Of a stretch of DNA of 64,000 nt, positions 35,208 to 44,875 are shown in pieces. Within the stretch, counting starts at the first letter, position 1; the number at the start of each line of letters is the position of its first letter. The notes under the pieces were generated by a model. That model worked only from the letters and a program-made list of their open reading frames with translations. It had not been told where the DNA came from and made no database searches. Source of the stretch: JAITWN01 sp964437335 (GTDB lineage Bacteria; Pseudomonadota; Gammaproteobacteria; SZUA-140); NCBI GenBank assembly GCA_964437335.1, contig CAYTGL010000014.1, positions 7,810 to 71,809 on the forward strand, read 5' to 3'. The position numbers and the translations under genes are program-made.

Positions 35208-37064
35208 ATGAATTACTATCCGGCCTGGAAAAATCTGCTGGTTATCGGCATCGTCGTCATCGGACTGCTGTATGCGGTCCCGAATCTCTACGGCGAAGAC
35301 CCGGTGGTCCAGATATCGCCGACGCGCGGCGCGCTGGTCGACGACGCGGCCATCGAGCGGGTCATGCAGATTCTTGGGGATGGCAATGTCACGTTCCGCT
35401 CGCTGGAGCGCAAGGATGACGGGCTGACGCTGTTCTTTTCTGATACCGAAGAGCAACTGAGGGGGCAGGATCTGCTGCAGCGCGCGCTTGGCAGCGGCTA
35501 TGTCGTCGCGCTGAACCTGATGCCCGCGACCCCGGGGTGGCTGCGCGCGTTGAACGCCGAGCCGATGTACCTCGGGCTCGATCTGCGCGGCGGCGTGCAC
35601 TTTCTGCTGGAAGTCGACATGGACGCCGCGGTCGTGCAGGTTGAGGAGCGGTATGTCAACGACCTGCGCCTTACGCTGCGTGACGGGCGCATCCGCTACC
35701 TGTCGATCGGACGGGGTCAGAACGGGGGCGTCGAGGTCAGATTCCGCAGTGCGGAAGATCGCGACGCGGCCCGCGAGTCTATTCGTGGCGAATTCAGCAG
35801 CCTGCCGTTCCGGGATATCGATCGCGACGACGGCTTCTATCTATTCGCGGAGCTGAGTGACCGGGAGATCCGCGAGACCAAAAGCTTCGCGATAGAGCAG
35901 AACGTCATCACACTGCGCAACCGCGTCAACGAGCTCGGCGTCGCCGAGCCGGCGATACAGCGCCAGGGCGACAGCCGCATCGTCGTGCAGTTGCCGGGCG
36001 TGCAGGATCCGGCGCGCGCGAAGGAGATCCTCGGCGCCACGGCGACGCTGGAGTTCCGCATGGTCGACGAATCCGGGGACGTGCAGTCCGCGCTCGAGGG
36101 GCGCGTGCCGGTCAACGCAAGGCTCTATCGCGAGCGCGGCGGCAATCCGGTGCTGCTCGAGCGCAGGATCATCGTCACCGGAGACCAGATCATCAACGCG
36201 GCGTCGGGCATCGACAGTCAAAGCGGTTCGCCGGCGGTGTTCATCACGCTCGACAGCGGCGGCGCCCGCCGGATGCTGCAGACCACCCGCGAAAATATCG
36301 GCCGCCCGATGGCGGTGGTGTTCATCGAGAAAAAGCCGGAAACCCGCCTCGTCGACGGCGAGGCCGTCCGGTCGACGCGGACGATCGAGGAGGTCATCAA
36401 CATCGCGACGATCCGCGACCAGTTCAGCCACCGCTTCCAGATCACCGGGCTCGCGAGCACCAATGAGGCGCACAACCTTGCGTTGCTGTTGCGCGCCGGC
36501 GCGCTCGCGGCGCCGATCGAGATCGTCGAGGAGCGCACCGTCGGCCCGAGCCTCGGGCAGGACAATATCCGGCAGGGATTTATATCGGTCATCGTCGGTC
36601 TGGTCCTATCGCTGGTCTTCATGGCGGTGCGCTACAGGATATTCGGCATGGTCGCCAACGCCGCGCTGCTGCTGAATCTCGTGCTCCTTGTCGCGGCGTT
36701 GTCGATGCTGCAGGCGACGCTGACGATGCCCGGTATCGCCGGTATCGTGCTGACGCTCGCCATGGCGATCGACGCGAACGTGCTGATCAACGAGCGAATA
36801 CGGGAGGAACTGCGCAACGGAAACTCGCCCCAGGCGAGCATCAACGCCGGTTACGACAAGGCCTTCGGGACGATCGCGGACGCGAACATCACAACGCTGA
36901 TCGCCGCGGCCGTGCTCTTCGGTTTCGGCAGCGGGCCGATCAAGGGTTTCGCGATCACGCTGTCGATCGGTCTCGTGACCTCGATGTTCACCGCGATCAT
37001 GGGGACGCGCGCGGTCATCAATCTGATCTATGGTCGCCGCAAGGTCGGGCGGTTGTCGGTATGA
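35208..37064 (+). CDS. secD: Protein translocase subunit SecD
   Basis: SecD, with SecF, uses the proton gradient to pull exported proteins out of the SecYEG channel. The 618-residue protein has an N-terminal membrane helix (LLVIGIVVIGLLYAVPNLYG), the large periplasmic P1 region, the LGLDLRGGVHFLLEVD motif, and five C-terminal helices. The D4-type motif appears as AMAIDANVLINERIREE. The ATG lies 25 bases after yajC. secF follows with a GTG start 25 bases downstream, as in the usual secDF operon. Confidence 0.97.
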   Translation: MNYYPAWKNLLVIGIVVIGLLYAVPNLYGEDPVVQISPTRGALVDDAAIERVMQILGDGNVTFRSLERKDDGLTLFFSDTEEQLRGQDLLQRALGSGYVVALNLMPATPGWLRALNAEPMYLGLDLRGGVHFLLEVDMDAAVVQVEERYVNDLRLTLRDGRIRYLSIGRGQNGGVEVRFRSAEDRDAARESIRGEFSSLPFRDIDRDDGFYLFAELSDREIRETKSFAIEQNVITLRNRVNELGVAEPAIQRQGDSRIVVQLPGVQDPARAKEILGATATLEFRMVDESGDVQSALEGRVPVNARLYRERGGNPVLLERRIIVTGDQIINAASGIDSQSGSPAVFITLDSGGARRMLQTTRENIGRPMAVVFIEKKPETRLVDGEAVRSTRTIEEVINIATIRDQFSHRFQITGLASTNEAHNLALLLRAGALAAPIEIVEERTVGPSLGQDNIRQGFISVIVGLVLSLVFMAVRYRIFGMVANAALLLNLVLLVAALSMLQATLTMPGIAGIVLTLAMAIDANVLINERIREELRNGNSPQASINAGYDKAFGTIADANITTLIAAAVLFGFGSGPIKGFAITLSIGLVTSMFTAIMGTRAVINLIYGRRKVGRLSV

Positions 37065-37089
37065 GCGGCATTTTCTGGAGGACGCGCGG

Positions 37090-38046
37090 GTGAAGGCGCT
37101 GAGCGGACTGAGCGGGGGCACCAACATCGACTTCATAGGCCAGCGGCGGATCGCCTACGTGGTGTCTATCGTACTGCTGCTGATTTGCGTGTTCGCGATC
37201 GCGACCCGGGGGCTGAATTTCGGCATCGATTTCACCGGCGGCACGCTGGTCGAGATCGGCTATCAGGAACCGGTAGAACTGGGCGTCGTCCGCGGCGCGT
37301 TGCGCGCCGCCGGCTTTGAAGACGCTGTGGTGCAGTCCTTCGGTACGCCGCGCGACGTCCTGATCCGCCTCGCACCGCGCGAGGGGATCAGCAATCTCGA
37401 TCTGTCGAACGACGTCCTCAGCGCGCTCAGGGCCGGCCCCCAGGGCGGGACCGTCGATCTGCGCCGCATCGAGTTCGTCGGCGCGCAGGTCGGCGAGGAT
37501 CTCGCGGAGGACGGCGGACTGGCCGTGCTGTATGCGCTGATCGGCATTCTGATCTATATCGCCGTGCGTTTCGAGAAGCGCCTCGCGGTCGCCGCGGTGC
37601 TCGGGCTGGTCCATGACACGGTGGTCGTCGTCGGCGTTTTCGCGCTGTTTCAACTCGATTTCGACCTGACCGTGCTCGCGGGAATTCTCGCGGTCATCGG
37701 TTACTCGCTGAACGACACGATCGTCATCTACGACCGCATACGCGAGAATTTCCGCAAGATGCGCAAGGTGACGCCAGCCCAGATCATCAACGTCTCGGTC
37801 AACGACACGCTGGCCCGCACGATCGTGACCTCGCTCACGACCGCGATGGTGATAATCGCGCTTTATTTTCTCGGCGGTGAGCTCCTCCGGAATTTCTCGC
37901 TCGCGCTGATCGTAGGCATCTTCGTCGGTGTTTATTCATCGGTCTATATCGCCAGCGCGCTGGCCCTCGCGCTGGGTATTACCAAGGCCGACTTGATGCC
38001 GGTGCAGAAGGAAGGCGCCGGCGGGGAAGCCGACGGCCGGCCCTGA
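37090..38046 (+). CDS. secF: Protein translocase subunit SecF
   Basis: SecF forms the SecDF complex in the inner membrane. The 318-residue protein begins with IDFIGQRRIAYVVSIVLLL and has LNFGIDFTGGTLVEI, the periplasmic P4 domain, and the helices ending with GYSLNDTIVIYDRIRENF. The GTG start is chosen because GGAGG (37077-37081) lies eight bases before it. The frame is open upstream into secD, but the extra residues do not resemble SecF. A palindromic repeat and the convergent GGDEF gene follow. Confidence 0.97.
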   Translation: MKALSGLSGGTNIDFIGQRRIAYVVSIVLLLICVFAIATRGLNFGIDFTGGTLVEIGYQEPVELGVVRGALRAAGFEDAVVQSFGTPRDVLIRLAPREGISNLDLSNDVLSALRAGPQGGTVDLRRIEFVGAQVGEDLAEDGGLAVLYALIGILIYIAVRFEKRLAVAAVLGLVHDTVVVVGVFALFQLDFDLTVLAGILAVIGYSLNDTIVIYDRIRENFRKMRKVTPAQIINVSVNDTLARTIVTSLTTAMVIIALYFLGGELLRNFSLALIVGIFVGVYSSVYIASALALALGITKADLMPVQKEGAGGEADGRP

Positions 38047-38090
38047 TCTGGGTGTTGTTCGTGCGGACGCCTCAACCCTGCCGCATCACC

Positions 38091-38105
38091 GTTCATGAAT
38101 AATGC
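38091..38105. repeat. GTTCATGAATAATGC repeat unit
   Basis: This 15-base unit lies between secF and the GGDEF gene. The same bases occur at 53931-53945, where a mirrored copy lies 47 bases upstream of it. It appears only in gaps between genes. Confidence 0.6.
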
Positions 38106-38150
38106 AGCGGTATCGGGTCGATACGGACAGATTATCGGGATTAATGCGGA

Positions 38151-39572
38151 TCAGCGCGTCGCGGTTTCGGTTGATTCGGGCTGGGCGAGTTCGACGCGGT
38201 TGCGGCCGAGGCGTTTGGCCTGGTACAGCGCCTTATCGGCGCGTTCGATGAGACTGCTCGGGGTTTCGCCGGGCTTGTACAGCGAGATGCCGGCCGAAAA
38301 AGTCGGCATCTGCATCGTCCGGTCATCGATCTGGTAGGCGCTTTCCGCATTGCGCTTGCTGACCTTCTCCAGCGCGCGTAACGCGCCGACCTTGTCGGTG
38401 TTCGGCAGCAGCACCGCGAACTCCTCGCCGCCATAACGCGCAACCATGTCGTGATGGCGGAAGATCGACAGTACGTTCGAGGAGAAGTTGCGCAGTACCT
38501 CGTCGCCGGCCGCGTGACCGTACTTGTCGTTGATCGCCTTGAATCCGTCCATGTCGATCAGCGATAGCGATAGCGGATAACCGTAGCGCTGCACGCGCGC
38601 GACTTCGTCCTCGAGCCGGCGCAGGAACGCACGGCGGTTAGGCAGATCCGTCAGTTCGTCGGTCAGGCTCAGGATGTGAACGCGGGTCAGTTCCTCGTTC
38701 AGATGCTGGCCCTCGGTCTCGATCAATTGCAGGTACTTGCTCGCGGCTTCCAGCTTGTGCGAGAGCGCATGATGGCCTTCGCGCAGCTTGCCGACCTCAT
38801 TGACCAGTGTGCGCTTCAGACCCTCGAGTTCCTCGACATTGTCAGTCCGGCGCAGGGTTTCATGCTCGACCTCGAGCAGCACGCCGAACTTCTCGTTCTG
38901 CTTGATAACCTCGTTGACCTGCTGCGCCAATGTGTCCTGGATCTTCTGGATGCGTTCGCGTTTTTCATTGAGGTGCTTGCGATGGCTGTGGTCGACCCGC
39001 TGATCGTAGCCATTCTCATCGAGTGCGGACTCATCGGTATGTGCCGGTTCAGGTAATTCGGCCGGCGGCGACTTTGCGGCGGGTTTCGGAACCGGAGGCT
39101 GCGCCGGCGCCGGCATTTCAGGTACAGTGACCGTGCGAACGACCGGGGCGGCGGCCGCGATGGTCTCGACAGGCGGTGGGGAGGGTGGTGAAGGTGCGAC
39201 GGGCCGCGGTGCAGGCGCGGCGGCTTCGGGTATCCAGCCACGATCTTTCCCGGCGAGGGTCTGGATATGATGTTGCAGGCTGTCGAGTTCGCTGCGGCGG
39301 GGTGTCTGGGTCAGGCGTAATTGCAGCATCCGGAGTTCGAGCGACTCGGGCGAACCGGCCGGTACCCGTCTGGACCAGGCTTCCAGCAGCGAACGCAGCA
39401 GCGTCAAGCTGACGCCGCGCGTCTCGGCAACTTCGCTTTCGTAGGCTTCGAGAATGTCTTGGATATGACGACAGATCGCATCCCCGGTCGGGGTCTGGCG
39501 CAGGTCTGCCAGCAGGTGCAGTATCCTGGGGATGATGGAGGCGGCCGGGCCGATCATCGAAGAATCAGTCAA
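38151..39572 (-). CDS. Diguanylate cyclase (GGDEF domain)
   Basis: The protein should make cyclic di-GMP from two GTP. It has 473 residues. Residues 1-105 are helical and unassigned, followed by a proline/alanine-rich linker at about 110-180 and a coiled coil at about 195-300. The GGDEF domain begins with SLTDELTDLPNRRAF. The active site is GGEEF and the RHHD before it matches the inhibitory I-site RxxD, so product feedback is likely. No membrane helix is visible. The TTG start is supported by AGGA seven bases upstream; an ATG five codons later lacks a site. It has no operon partner, and its sensory input is unknown. Confidence 0.9.
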   Translation of the reverse strand: MTDSSMIGPAASIIPRILHLLADLRQTPTGDAICRHIQDILEAYESEVAETRGVSLTLLRSLLEAWSRRVPAGSPESLELRMLQLRLTQTPRRSELDSLQHHIQTLAGKDRGWIPEAAAPAPRPVAPSPPSPPPVETIAAAAPVVRTVTVPEMPAPAQPPVPKPAAKSPPAELPEPAHTDESALDENGYDQRVDHSHRKHLNEKRERIQKIQDTLAQQVNEVIKQNEKFGVLLEVEHETLRRTDNVEELEGLKRTLVNEVGKLREGHHALSHKLEAASKYLQLIETEGQHLNEELTRVHILSLTDELTDLPNRRAFLRRLEDEVARVQRYGYPLSLSLIDMDGFKAINDKYGHAAGDEVLRNFSSNVLSIFRHHDMVARYGGEEFAVLLPNTDKVGALRALEKVSKRNAESAYQIDDRTMQMPTFSAGISLYKPGETPSSLIERADKALYQAKRLGRNRVELAQPESTETATR

Positions 39573-39905
39573 CTTACTGTCCTAGTTATAATATTTCTTG
39601 AGGGAAGGCCGGCCACCGGCGCGCGTGTCCGGGCCTTGGTTCCATCGCTTGCTTATGGTCGGCAGCTTATCACAACTGACTGTCAAATAACAGACGCCTA
39701 TTTGGGGTGAATTTGTATTTATATATATAAAACATAAAGATAGATGCTCTATAGTCTTCTCGGGTCAAGTCAGTCGATGAGGGGGCAAGTCGTCCGTCAT
39801 GACGCCGACGACCGTCAGTAGGCGTGTGGCGGGGTTATCATGTAGACTTGTCCGCTTTCCCTTAGTCTGCCCAGAATTCACCCATGCCGGTGGAAGGTGC
39901 GTGAA
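39573..39905. other. 333-bp gap upstream of glyA
   Basis: No gene is supported in this gap. A TATAAT at 39587-39592 lacks a good -35 on either strand. The stretch 39711-39745 is markedly AT-rich, with TATATATA and TAAAAC. A small stem ACGCC/GGCGT lies near 39801-39825. GGAAGG at 39892-39897 is the glyA ribosome-binding site. No riboswitch known to me could be recognised. Confidence 0.5.
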
Positions 39906-41162
39906 ATGTTTGAATCCGACATGAAAATCGCGGGGTTCGATGACGAGCTGTGGGAGGCGATCGAGGGCGAGGCCCGGCGCCAGGAGCAGCATATCGAACT
40001 GATCGCCTCCGAGAACTATGCGAGTCCGCGCGTTCTCGAAGCCCAGGGTACGGTCCTGACCAACAAGTATGCCGAGGGGTATCCCGGCAAGCGCTATTAC
40101 GGCGGGTGCACCTTCGTCGATGTCGCCGAGCGGCTCGCGATCGAGCGCGCGCGGGAATTGTTTGGCGCGGATTATGCCAACGTGCAGCCGCACTCAGGAT
40201 CGCAGGCGAATGCTGCGGTCTATATGGCGCTGCTCAAGCCCGGTGACACGATCCTCGGCATGAGTCTTGCCCATGGCGGTCACCTGACCCATGGCGCGAG
40301 GGTGAATTTCTCCGGACAGCTCTATCATGCGGTGCAATACGGCCTGAATCCCGACACCGGCGAGATCGACTACGCACAGGTCGAGGTACTCGCGCGCGAG
40401 CACCGGCCGAAGATGATCGTTGCCGGTTTCAGCGCCTATTCGCGCGTCGTCGACTGGCAGCGCTTCCGCGATATTGCGGACCGCATCGGTGCGCTGCTGT
40501 TCGTCGATATGGCTCACGTTGCCGGCCTGGTCGCGGCTGGCTGCTATCCGAATCCGGTACAGATCGCCGACATCACGACTTCGACGACGCACAAGACGCT
40601 GCGCGGACCACGCGGCGGCATCATCCTCGCCCGCGCGAACGAGGAGATCGAAAAGAAGCTGAACTCGATGGTATTTCCGGGCACCCAGGGCGGACCCTTG
40701 ATGCACGTGATCGCCGCGAAGGCCGTCGCATTCAAGGAGGCCCTGCAGCCGGAGTTCCGCGACTATCAACGCCAGGTCGTCGCGAATGCCCGGGCGATGG
40801 CGCAACGCATCCAGGAGCGCGGTTATCGCATCGTCTCCGGTGGCACCGACAACCATCTGTTCCTGGTCGATCTGATCGACAAGGGTATCACCGGCAAGGA
40901 GGCCGACCAGGCCCTCGACGCCGCGCACATCACGGTCAACAAGAACAGCGTGCCGAATGATCCGCGTTCGCCGTTCGTGACCAGCGGCATTCGCATCGGA
41001 ACCCCGGCGGTGACGACGCGCGGCTTCGGCGAAGCCGAGGTGCGCGATCTCGCGGACTGGATCTGCGATATCCTCGACCGCCCGGGCGACGCCACAGTCA
41101 TCGGGCAGGTCCGCGGCAAGGTGCTGGCAATCTGTGAACGCTTCCCGGTCTACGGACACTGA
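39906..41162 (+). CDS. glyA: Serine hydroxymethyltransferase
   Basis: GlyA converts serine and tetrahydrofolate to glycine and methylene-tetrahydrofolate with PLP, supplying FolD's substrate. The 418-residue protein has HIELIASENYASPRVLEAQG, the VQPHSGSQAN segment, the PLP-lysine motif TSTTHKTLRGPRGG, and the C-terminal TRGFGEAEV. The chosen ATG gives MFESDMKIAGFD, like known family starts, and is eight bases after GGAAGG. A GTG three codons upstream is less likely. It precedes nrdR and ribD, a common gammaproteobacterial order. Confidence 0.97.
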   Translation: MFESDMKIAGFDDELWEAIEGEARRQEQHIELIASENYASPRVLEAQGTVLTNKYAEGYPGKRYYGGCTFVDVAERLAIERARELFGADYANVQPHSGSQANAAVYMALLKPGDTILGMSLAHGGHLTHGARVNFSGQLYHAVQYGLNPDTGEIDYAQVEVLAREHRPKMIVAGFSAYSRVVDWQRFRDIADRIGALLFVDMAHVAGLVAAGCYPNPVQIADITTSTTHKTLRGPRGGIILARANEEIEKKLNSMVFPGTQGGPLMHVIAAKAVAFKEALQPEFRDYQRQVVANARAMAQRIQERGYRIVSGGTDNHLFLVDLIDKGITGKEADQALDAAHITVNKNSVPNDPRSPFVTSGIRIGTPAVTTRGFGEAEVRDLADWICDILDRPGDATVIGQVRGKVLAICERFPVYGH

Positions 41163-41210
41163 CGCCGCGACATGCGCAACCGCGACGGCTGAAGCCGCGC
41201 GGTAACTGCG

Positions 41211-41726
41211 ATGCGTTGCCCGTTCTGCGGCGCCAGCGATACCCGGGTCATCGACTCGCGGCTCGCCAACGAGGGCGCCTCGATCCGGCGCCGGCGGGAA
41301 TGCACTTTGTGCTCGGAGCGTTTCACGACCTTCGAGGTCGCCGAGCTGGTCTATCCCCACATCGTCAAGCATGACGGCACGCGCGAACCGTTCAACGAGG
41401 ACAAGCTGCGTCACGGCATGCTGCGCGCGCTGGAGAAGCGCCCGGTCGATATCGATCATATCGAATCCGCAATCGATCGCATCAAGCACCGTCTGCATGT
41501 TTCGGGCGAGCGCGAGATTCGCTCGCGCGAGCTCGGCGAATGGGTCATGGACGAGCTGCGCGAACTCGATGAAGTCGCCTATATCCGCTTTGCCTCGGTC
41601 TATCGCCGCTTCCAGGACGTCAATGCGTTTCGCGAGGAGATCGAGCGCTTGCAAAACGCCGCATCCCCGGAATTGAGAAAACGCCAGATTTCTCTGCTCG
41701 ATCCTGAAGAAAGGGATGAGTCGTGA
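41211..41726 (+). CDS. nrdR: Transcriptional repressor NrdR
   Basis: NrdR represses ribonucleotide reductase genes according to dNTP/ATP levels. The 171-residue protein has the zinc ribbon MRCPFCGASDTRVIDSR with the second pair in RRRRECTLCSERF, then an ATP-cone domain (IVKHDGTREPFNEDKLRHG). The length and start are standard. The ribD start overlaps its end by 11 bases. No NrdR box was identified in the window, which is expected because no nrd genes are present. Confidence 0.97.
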   Translation: MRCPFCGASDTRVIDSRLANEGASIRRRRECTLCSERFTTFEVAELVYPHIVKHDGTREPFNEDKLRHGMLRALEKRPVDIDHIESAIDRIKHRLHVSGEREIRSRELGEWVMDELRELDEVAYIRFASVYRRFQDVNAFREEIERLQNAASPELRKRQISLLDPEERDES

Positions 41727-42888
41727 ACGGCGCGACTGCGCGGGTGTGGCCGTGATCGGGGCCCGCGACCATGCGTACATGAGCCGCGCGCTCGAACTCG
41801 CGCGGCGCGGTCTCTATACTACCGACCCGAACCCGCGGGTGGGGTGCGTGCTGGTTCGCGACGACGAGGTCGTCGGCGAGGGTTGGCATGAATTCGCGGG
41901 CGGCCCACATGCCGAGATCCATGCCTTGCGGCAGGCGGGCAACCGTGCGGCGGGCGCGACGGCCTATGTGACGCTGGAGCCTTGTCGCCATCACGGGCGT
42001 ACGCCGCCCTGCACTGATGCGTTGATCGTCGCCGGGGTACACCGCGTCGTTGCGGCGATGCCGGATCCCGATCCGCGCACGGCGGGCGAGGGCCTCGCGC
42101 AATTGCGCGAGGCGGGCATCGCAATCGAGTCCGGCCTGCTGGCGGCGGAAGCCGTGGCGCTCAATCCGGGGTTTGTTTCGCGCCATCGCAGTCACAGGCC
42201 ATTCGTGCGCTGCAAACTCGGTATGACGCTCGATGGGCGCACCGCAACCGCGGCCGGCGAGAGTCGCTGGATTACATCGGCCGCGGCGCGGCGCGATGTG
42301 CAGCGCCTGCGCGCGCGCAGTTCGGCAATCATGACAGGCATCGGCACGGTGCTCGCGGATGATCCTGCGCTGACGGTGCGAGCCGACGAGCTGTTTGCCG
42401 GCAGTGATGCCGTCGGTATCGACCGGTCGCGTCTGCATCGACCCTTGCGCGTGATTGTCGACAGCCGGCTCAGGTTACCCGTTTCGGCGCGTCTGCTGGC
42501 GCAAGCGGGGCCGATCGTGATCGCGACCGCGGTATCGGGTGAACGCGCCGATCTGCGCGATCGCGATGGCGTCGAGATCTGCCGGTTTGCCGCGAACGGG
42601 CGTGCGCGGGTTGATCTTGCAGCGCTGCTGGCGTTTTTGGCGGAGCGTCAGGTCAATGAGTTACTATTGGAGGCAGGACCGACGCTCTGCGGCGCGCTGC
42701 TGGCCGCGGGGTTTATCGATGAACTTGTGGTCTATATGGCGCCGAAACTGCTCGGCGATGGCGCGCGCGGCCTGTTCATGCTGCCCGGGCTCGAGCGGCT
42801 AGATCAGGCGATCGGGCTGGCGGTCACCGATATCCGGGCTGTCGGGGATGACTGGCGGATTACGGCGCGGTTGTCGATGTCGGGGTGA
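41716..42888 (+). CDS. ribD: Riboflavin deaminase/reductase RibD
   Basis: RibD deaminates the pyrimidine made by GTP cyclohydrolase II and then reduces its ribose with NADPH. The 390-residue protein has the N-terminal deaminase zinc site (GGPHAEIHAL and VTLEPCRHHGRTPPCTDAL) and the C-terminal reductase domain (GMTLDGRTATAAGESRWITS and LLLEAGPTLCGALLAAG). The ATG lies just after GAAAGGG and overlaps nrdR. An ATG 21 codons downstream gives MSRALELARRG, which many RibD proteins start near, so an N-terminal extension is possible. Confidence 0.95.
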   Translation: MSRERRDCAGVAVIGARDHAYMSRALELARRGLYTTDPNPRVGCVLVRDDEVVGEGWHEFAGGPHAEIHALRQAGNRAAGATAYVTLEPCRHHGRTPPCTDALIVAGVHRVVAAMPDPDPRTAGEGLAQLREAGIAIESGLLAAEAVALNPGFVSRHRSHRPFVRCKLGMTLDGRTATAAGESRWITSAAARRDVQRLRARSSAIMTGIGTVLADDPALTVRADELFAGSDAVGIDRSRLHRPLRVIVDSRLRLPVSARLLAQAGPIVIATAVSGERADLRDRDGVEICRFAANGRARVDLAALLAFLAERQVNELLLEAGPTLCGALLAAGFIDELVVYMAPKLLGDGARGLFMLPGLERLDQAIGLAVTDIRAVGDDWRITARLSMSG

Positions 42889-42957
42889 CTGCTTCAGTGG
42901 ATCGAAGCCGACCGGCTTCTGCCTGGTTTGACGGTAACTTGAGAGAAGGCACATTCG

Positions 42958-43617
42958 ATGTTCACGGGTATCGTCGAAGCGGTGGGGAGCGTCGTCGCTC
43001 TTGAGGCGCGGGGCGGCGATCGCCGCATTCGCATCGATGGCGGCGCGCTGGACCTGTCGGATGCGAACCGCGGGGACAGTATATCGATTAACGGGGTATG
43101 CCTGACCGTCGTGGCGCTGGCCGGGCGCGAGTTTGCCGCCGATGTGTCGGTCGAGACGCTGTCATGCACGACGCTGGCGGAGCTCGCGACCGGGAGCGCG
43201 GTCAATCTGGAGCGGGCCTTGCTGCCGTCGACGCGGCTCGGCGGGCATCTTGTCAGCGGGCATGTCGATGCAGTCGGCGTGGTCAGGCGGATCGGTGAGT
43301 CCGGGCGTTCGCGCGTGATTGACATTTCGGTGCCGGACGCGCTCGCCTGTTATGTCGCGGTCAAGGGATCGATTTGCGTCGATGGCGTGAGCCTGACGGT
43401 CAATGAGGTCACCGGGGCCGGGTTCAGCGTGAATATCATTCCGCATACGCTGGAACAGACGATCATCGGTAACTGGCGCGCGGGCTGCCGGGTCAATATC
43501 GAGGTCGATGTGATCGCGCGCTATCTGGAACGCCTGCTCGCGGAGCGCGCGGAGGCGTCGCGCGGCATCGATCGCGCCTTTCTTCAGGCACATGGATATA
43601 TCAGCGATGGCTCGTAA
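42958..43617 (+). CDS. ribE: Riboflavin synthase, alpha subunit
   Basis: The enzyme dismutates two 6,7-dimethyl-8-ribityllumazine molecules into riboflavin and a pyrimidine. The 219-residue protein has the two lumazine-binding repeats. The first begins MFTGIVEAVGSV and contains GDSISINGVCLTV; the second contains GHVDAVGVV and KGSICVDGVSLTVNEV. The ATG lies after GAGAGAAGG. The 69-base leader is too short for an FMN riboswitch and shows none of its motifs, only a small GAAGCCG/CGGCTTC stem. Confidence 0.96.
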   Translation: MFTGIVEAVGSVVALEARGGDRRIRIDGGALDLSDANRGDSISINGVCLTVVALAGREFAADVSVETLSCTTLAELATGSAVNLERALLPSTRLGGHLVSGHVDAVGVVRRIGESGRSRVIDISVPDALACYVAVKGSICVDGVSLTVNEVTGAGFSVNIIPHTLEQTIIGNWRAGCRVNIEVDVIARYLERLLAERAEASRGIDRAFLQAHGYISDGS

Positions 43618-44809
43618 ACCCGATCACACCCCCGGCCACATCCCCGGTTATGTCGGGGCAATGGAAGAGGCACCGGTATCCAACGAAGGAGATGTCGATT
43701 TCAACACCACCGCGGAACTGATCGAGGAGATCCGTTATGGCAGGATGGTCGTGCTCGTCGATGACGAAGACCGCGAGAATGAGGGCGATCTGATCATGGC
43801 GGCCGCCAGCGTGCGTCCCGAGGATATCAATTTCATGGCGCGCTACGGACGCGGCCTGATCTGCCTGACGCTGACGCGCGAGCGCTGCGAGCAATTGCGC
43901 CTGCCGCTGATGGTCAGCGAGACCAATGCGAGGCACCGGACGAATTTCACCTTGTCGATCGAGGCGGCGGCAGGCGTGACGACGGGGATCTCGGCGACCG
44001 ATCGCGCGACGACGATTCGCGCCGCGGTGAAACCGGATGCGACGCCGTCCGACATCATCCAGCCGGGGCATATTTTCCCGCTGATGTCGCAGCCCGGCGG
44101 GGTGCTCGCGCGCGCGGGACATACCGAGGCCGGGAGTGATCTCGCCCGCCTCGCCGGATTCGAGCCGGCGGCGGTGATCGTCGAGATTCTCGACGAGGAG
44201 GGCGGTATGGCCCGGCGCCCGGAGCTGATGCGCTTCGCGCGCAGTCACGGACTCAAGATCGGCACTGTCGCCGACCTGATCAGTTATCGCATGCGGCATG
44301 AAAAGACAGTCGAGATAGTCGCCGAATGCCGCTTGCCAACGACCTTTGGTGATTTCCGCCTCAAGGCCTATTATGACACCGCAGGCGACCGGCTGCATTT
44401 CGCGCTGGTGCGCGGCGAGATCGACAGTAGTGAGCCGGTGCTGGTGAGGGTGCACATTGAGGATCGCCTTTACGACACGCTGAATGCGACCTGGCACGAG
44501 ACGAGCTGGAGCCTCCATTCCGCGATGGAGCGCATCGCCGGCGATCCGCGAGGCGGGGTGCTGGTGCTGCTGCGTGGCGGTGACGATGCCGATACCCTGG
44601 TGCGCCGCATCCGCAATCATGAGATGCATGAGCGGGGCATTCATTTTCCCCAGTCTTCGGCGGGTTCCGAGCTGCGCAGCTACGGTGTCGCGGCGCAGAT
44701 ACTTGCCGACCTCGGTGTGCATCGCATGCGCGTGCTGGGCTCGCCGGTCCGGTTGTTCGGTTTGTCCGGATTCGGGCTCGAGATCGTCGAGTATCTGCCA
44801 GGGTCATAG
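43592..44809 (+). CDS. ribB: 3,4-dihydroxy-2-butanone 4-phosphate synthase with degenerate RibA domain
   Basis: The N-terminal domain makes dihydroxybutanone phosphate from ribulose 5-phosphate: VLVDDEDRENEGDLIMAA, FMARYGRGLICLTL, and GHIFPLMSQPGGVLARAGHTEA are typical. The C-terminal half is related to GTP cyclohydrolase II but lacks the zinc-binding Cys-x8-10-CxC cluster and shows HIEDRLYDTLNATWHETSW where the cysteines should be. It matches the RibBX variant known from proteobacteria, whose second domain is inactive. The start given overlaps ribE by 26 bases; ATGs at 43607 or 43661 are also possible, and none has a strong ribosome-binding site. Confidence 0.92.
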   Translation: MDISAMARKPDHTPGHIPGYVGAMEEAPVSNEGDVDFNTTAELIEEIRYGRMVVLVDDEDRENEGDLIMAAASVRPEDINFMARYGRGLICLTLTRERCEQLRLPLMVSETNARHRTNFTLSIEAAAGVTTGISATDRATTIRAAVKPDATPSDIIQPGHIFPLMSQPGGVLARAGHTEAGSDLARLAGFEPAAVIVEILDEEGGMARRPELMRFARSHGLKIGTVADLISYRMRHEKTVEIVAECRLPTTFGDFRLKAYYDTAGDRLHFALVRGEIDSSEPVLVRVHIEDRLYDTLNATWHETSWSLHSAMERIAGDPRGGVLVLLRGGDDADTLVRRIRNHEMHERGIHFPQSSAGSELRSYGVAAQILADLGVHRMRVLGSPVRLFGLSGFGLEIVEYLPGS

Positions 44810-44875
44810 CCGCTTCCCGGACCCTGAGGTACACTGGGGCTACTCTGTATTCTTTCTACAAGGATTGAATTCGCA

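Noticed and set aside
42889..42957. An FMN riboswitch before ribE
   Set aside because: Only 69 bases are available and none of the conserved RFN-element motifs is present.
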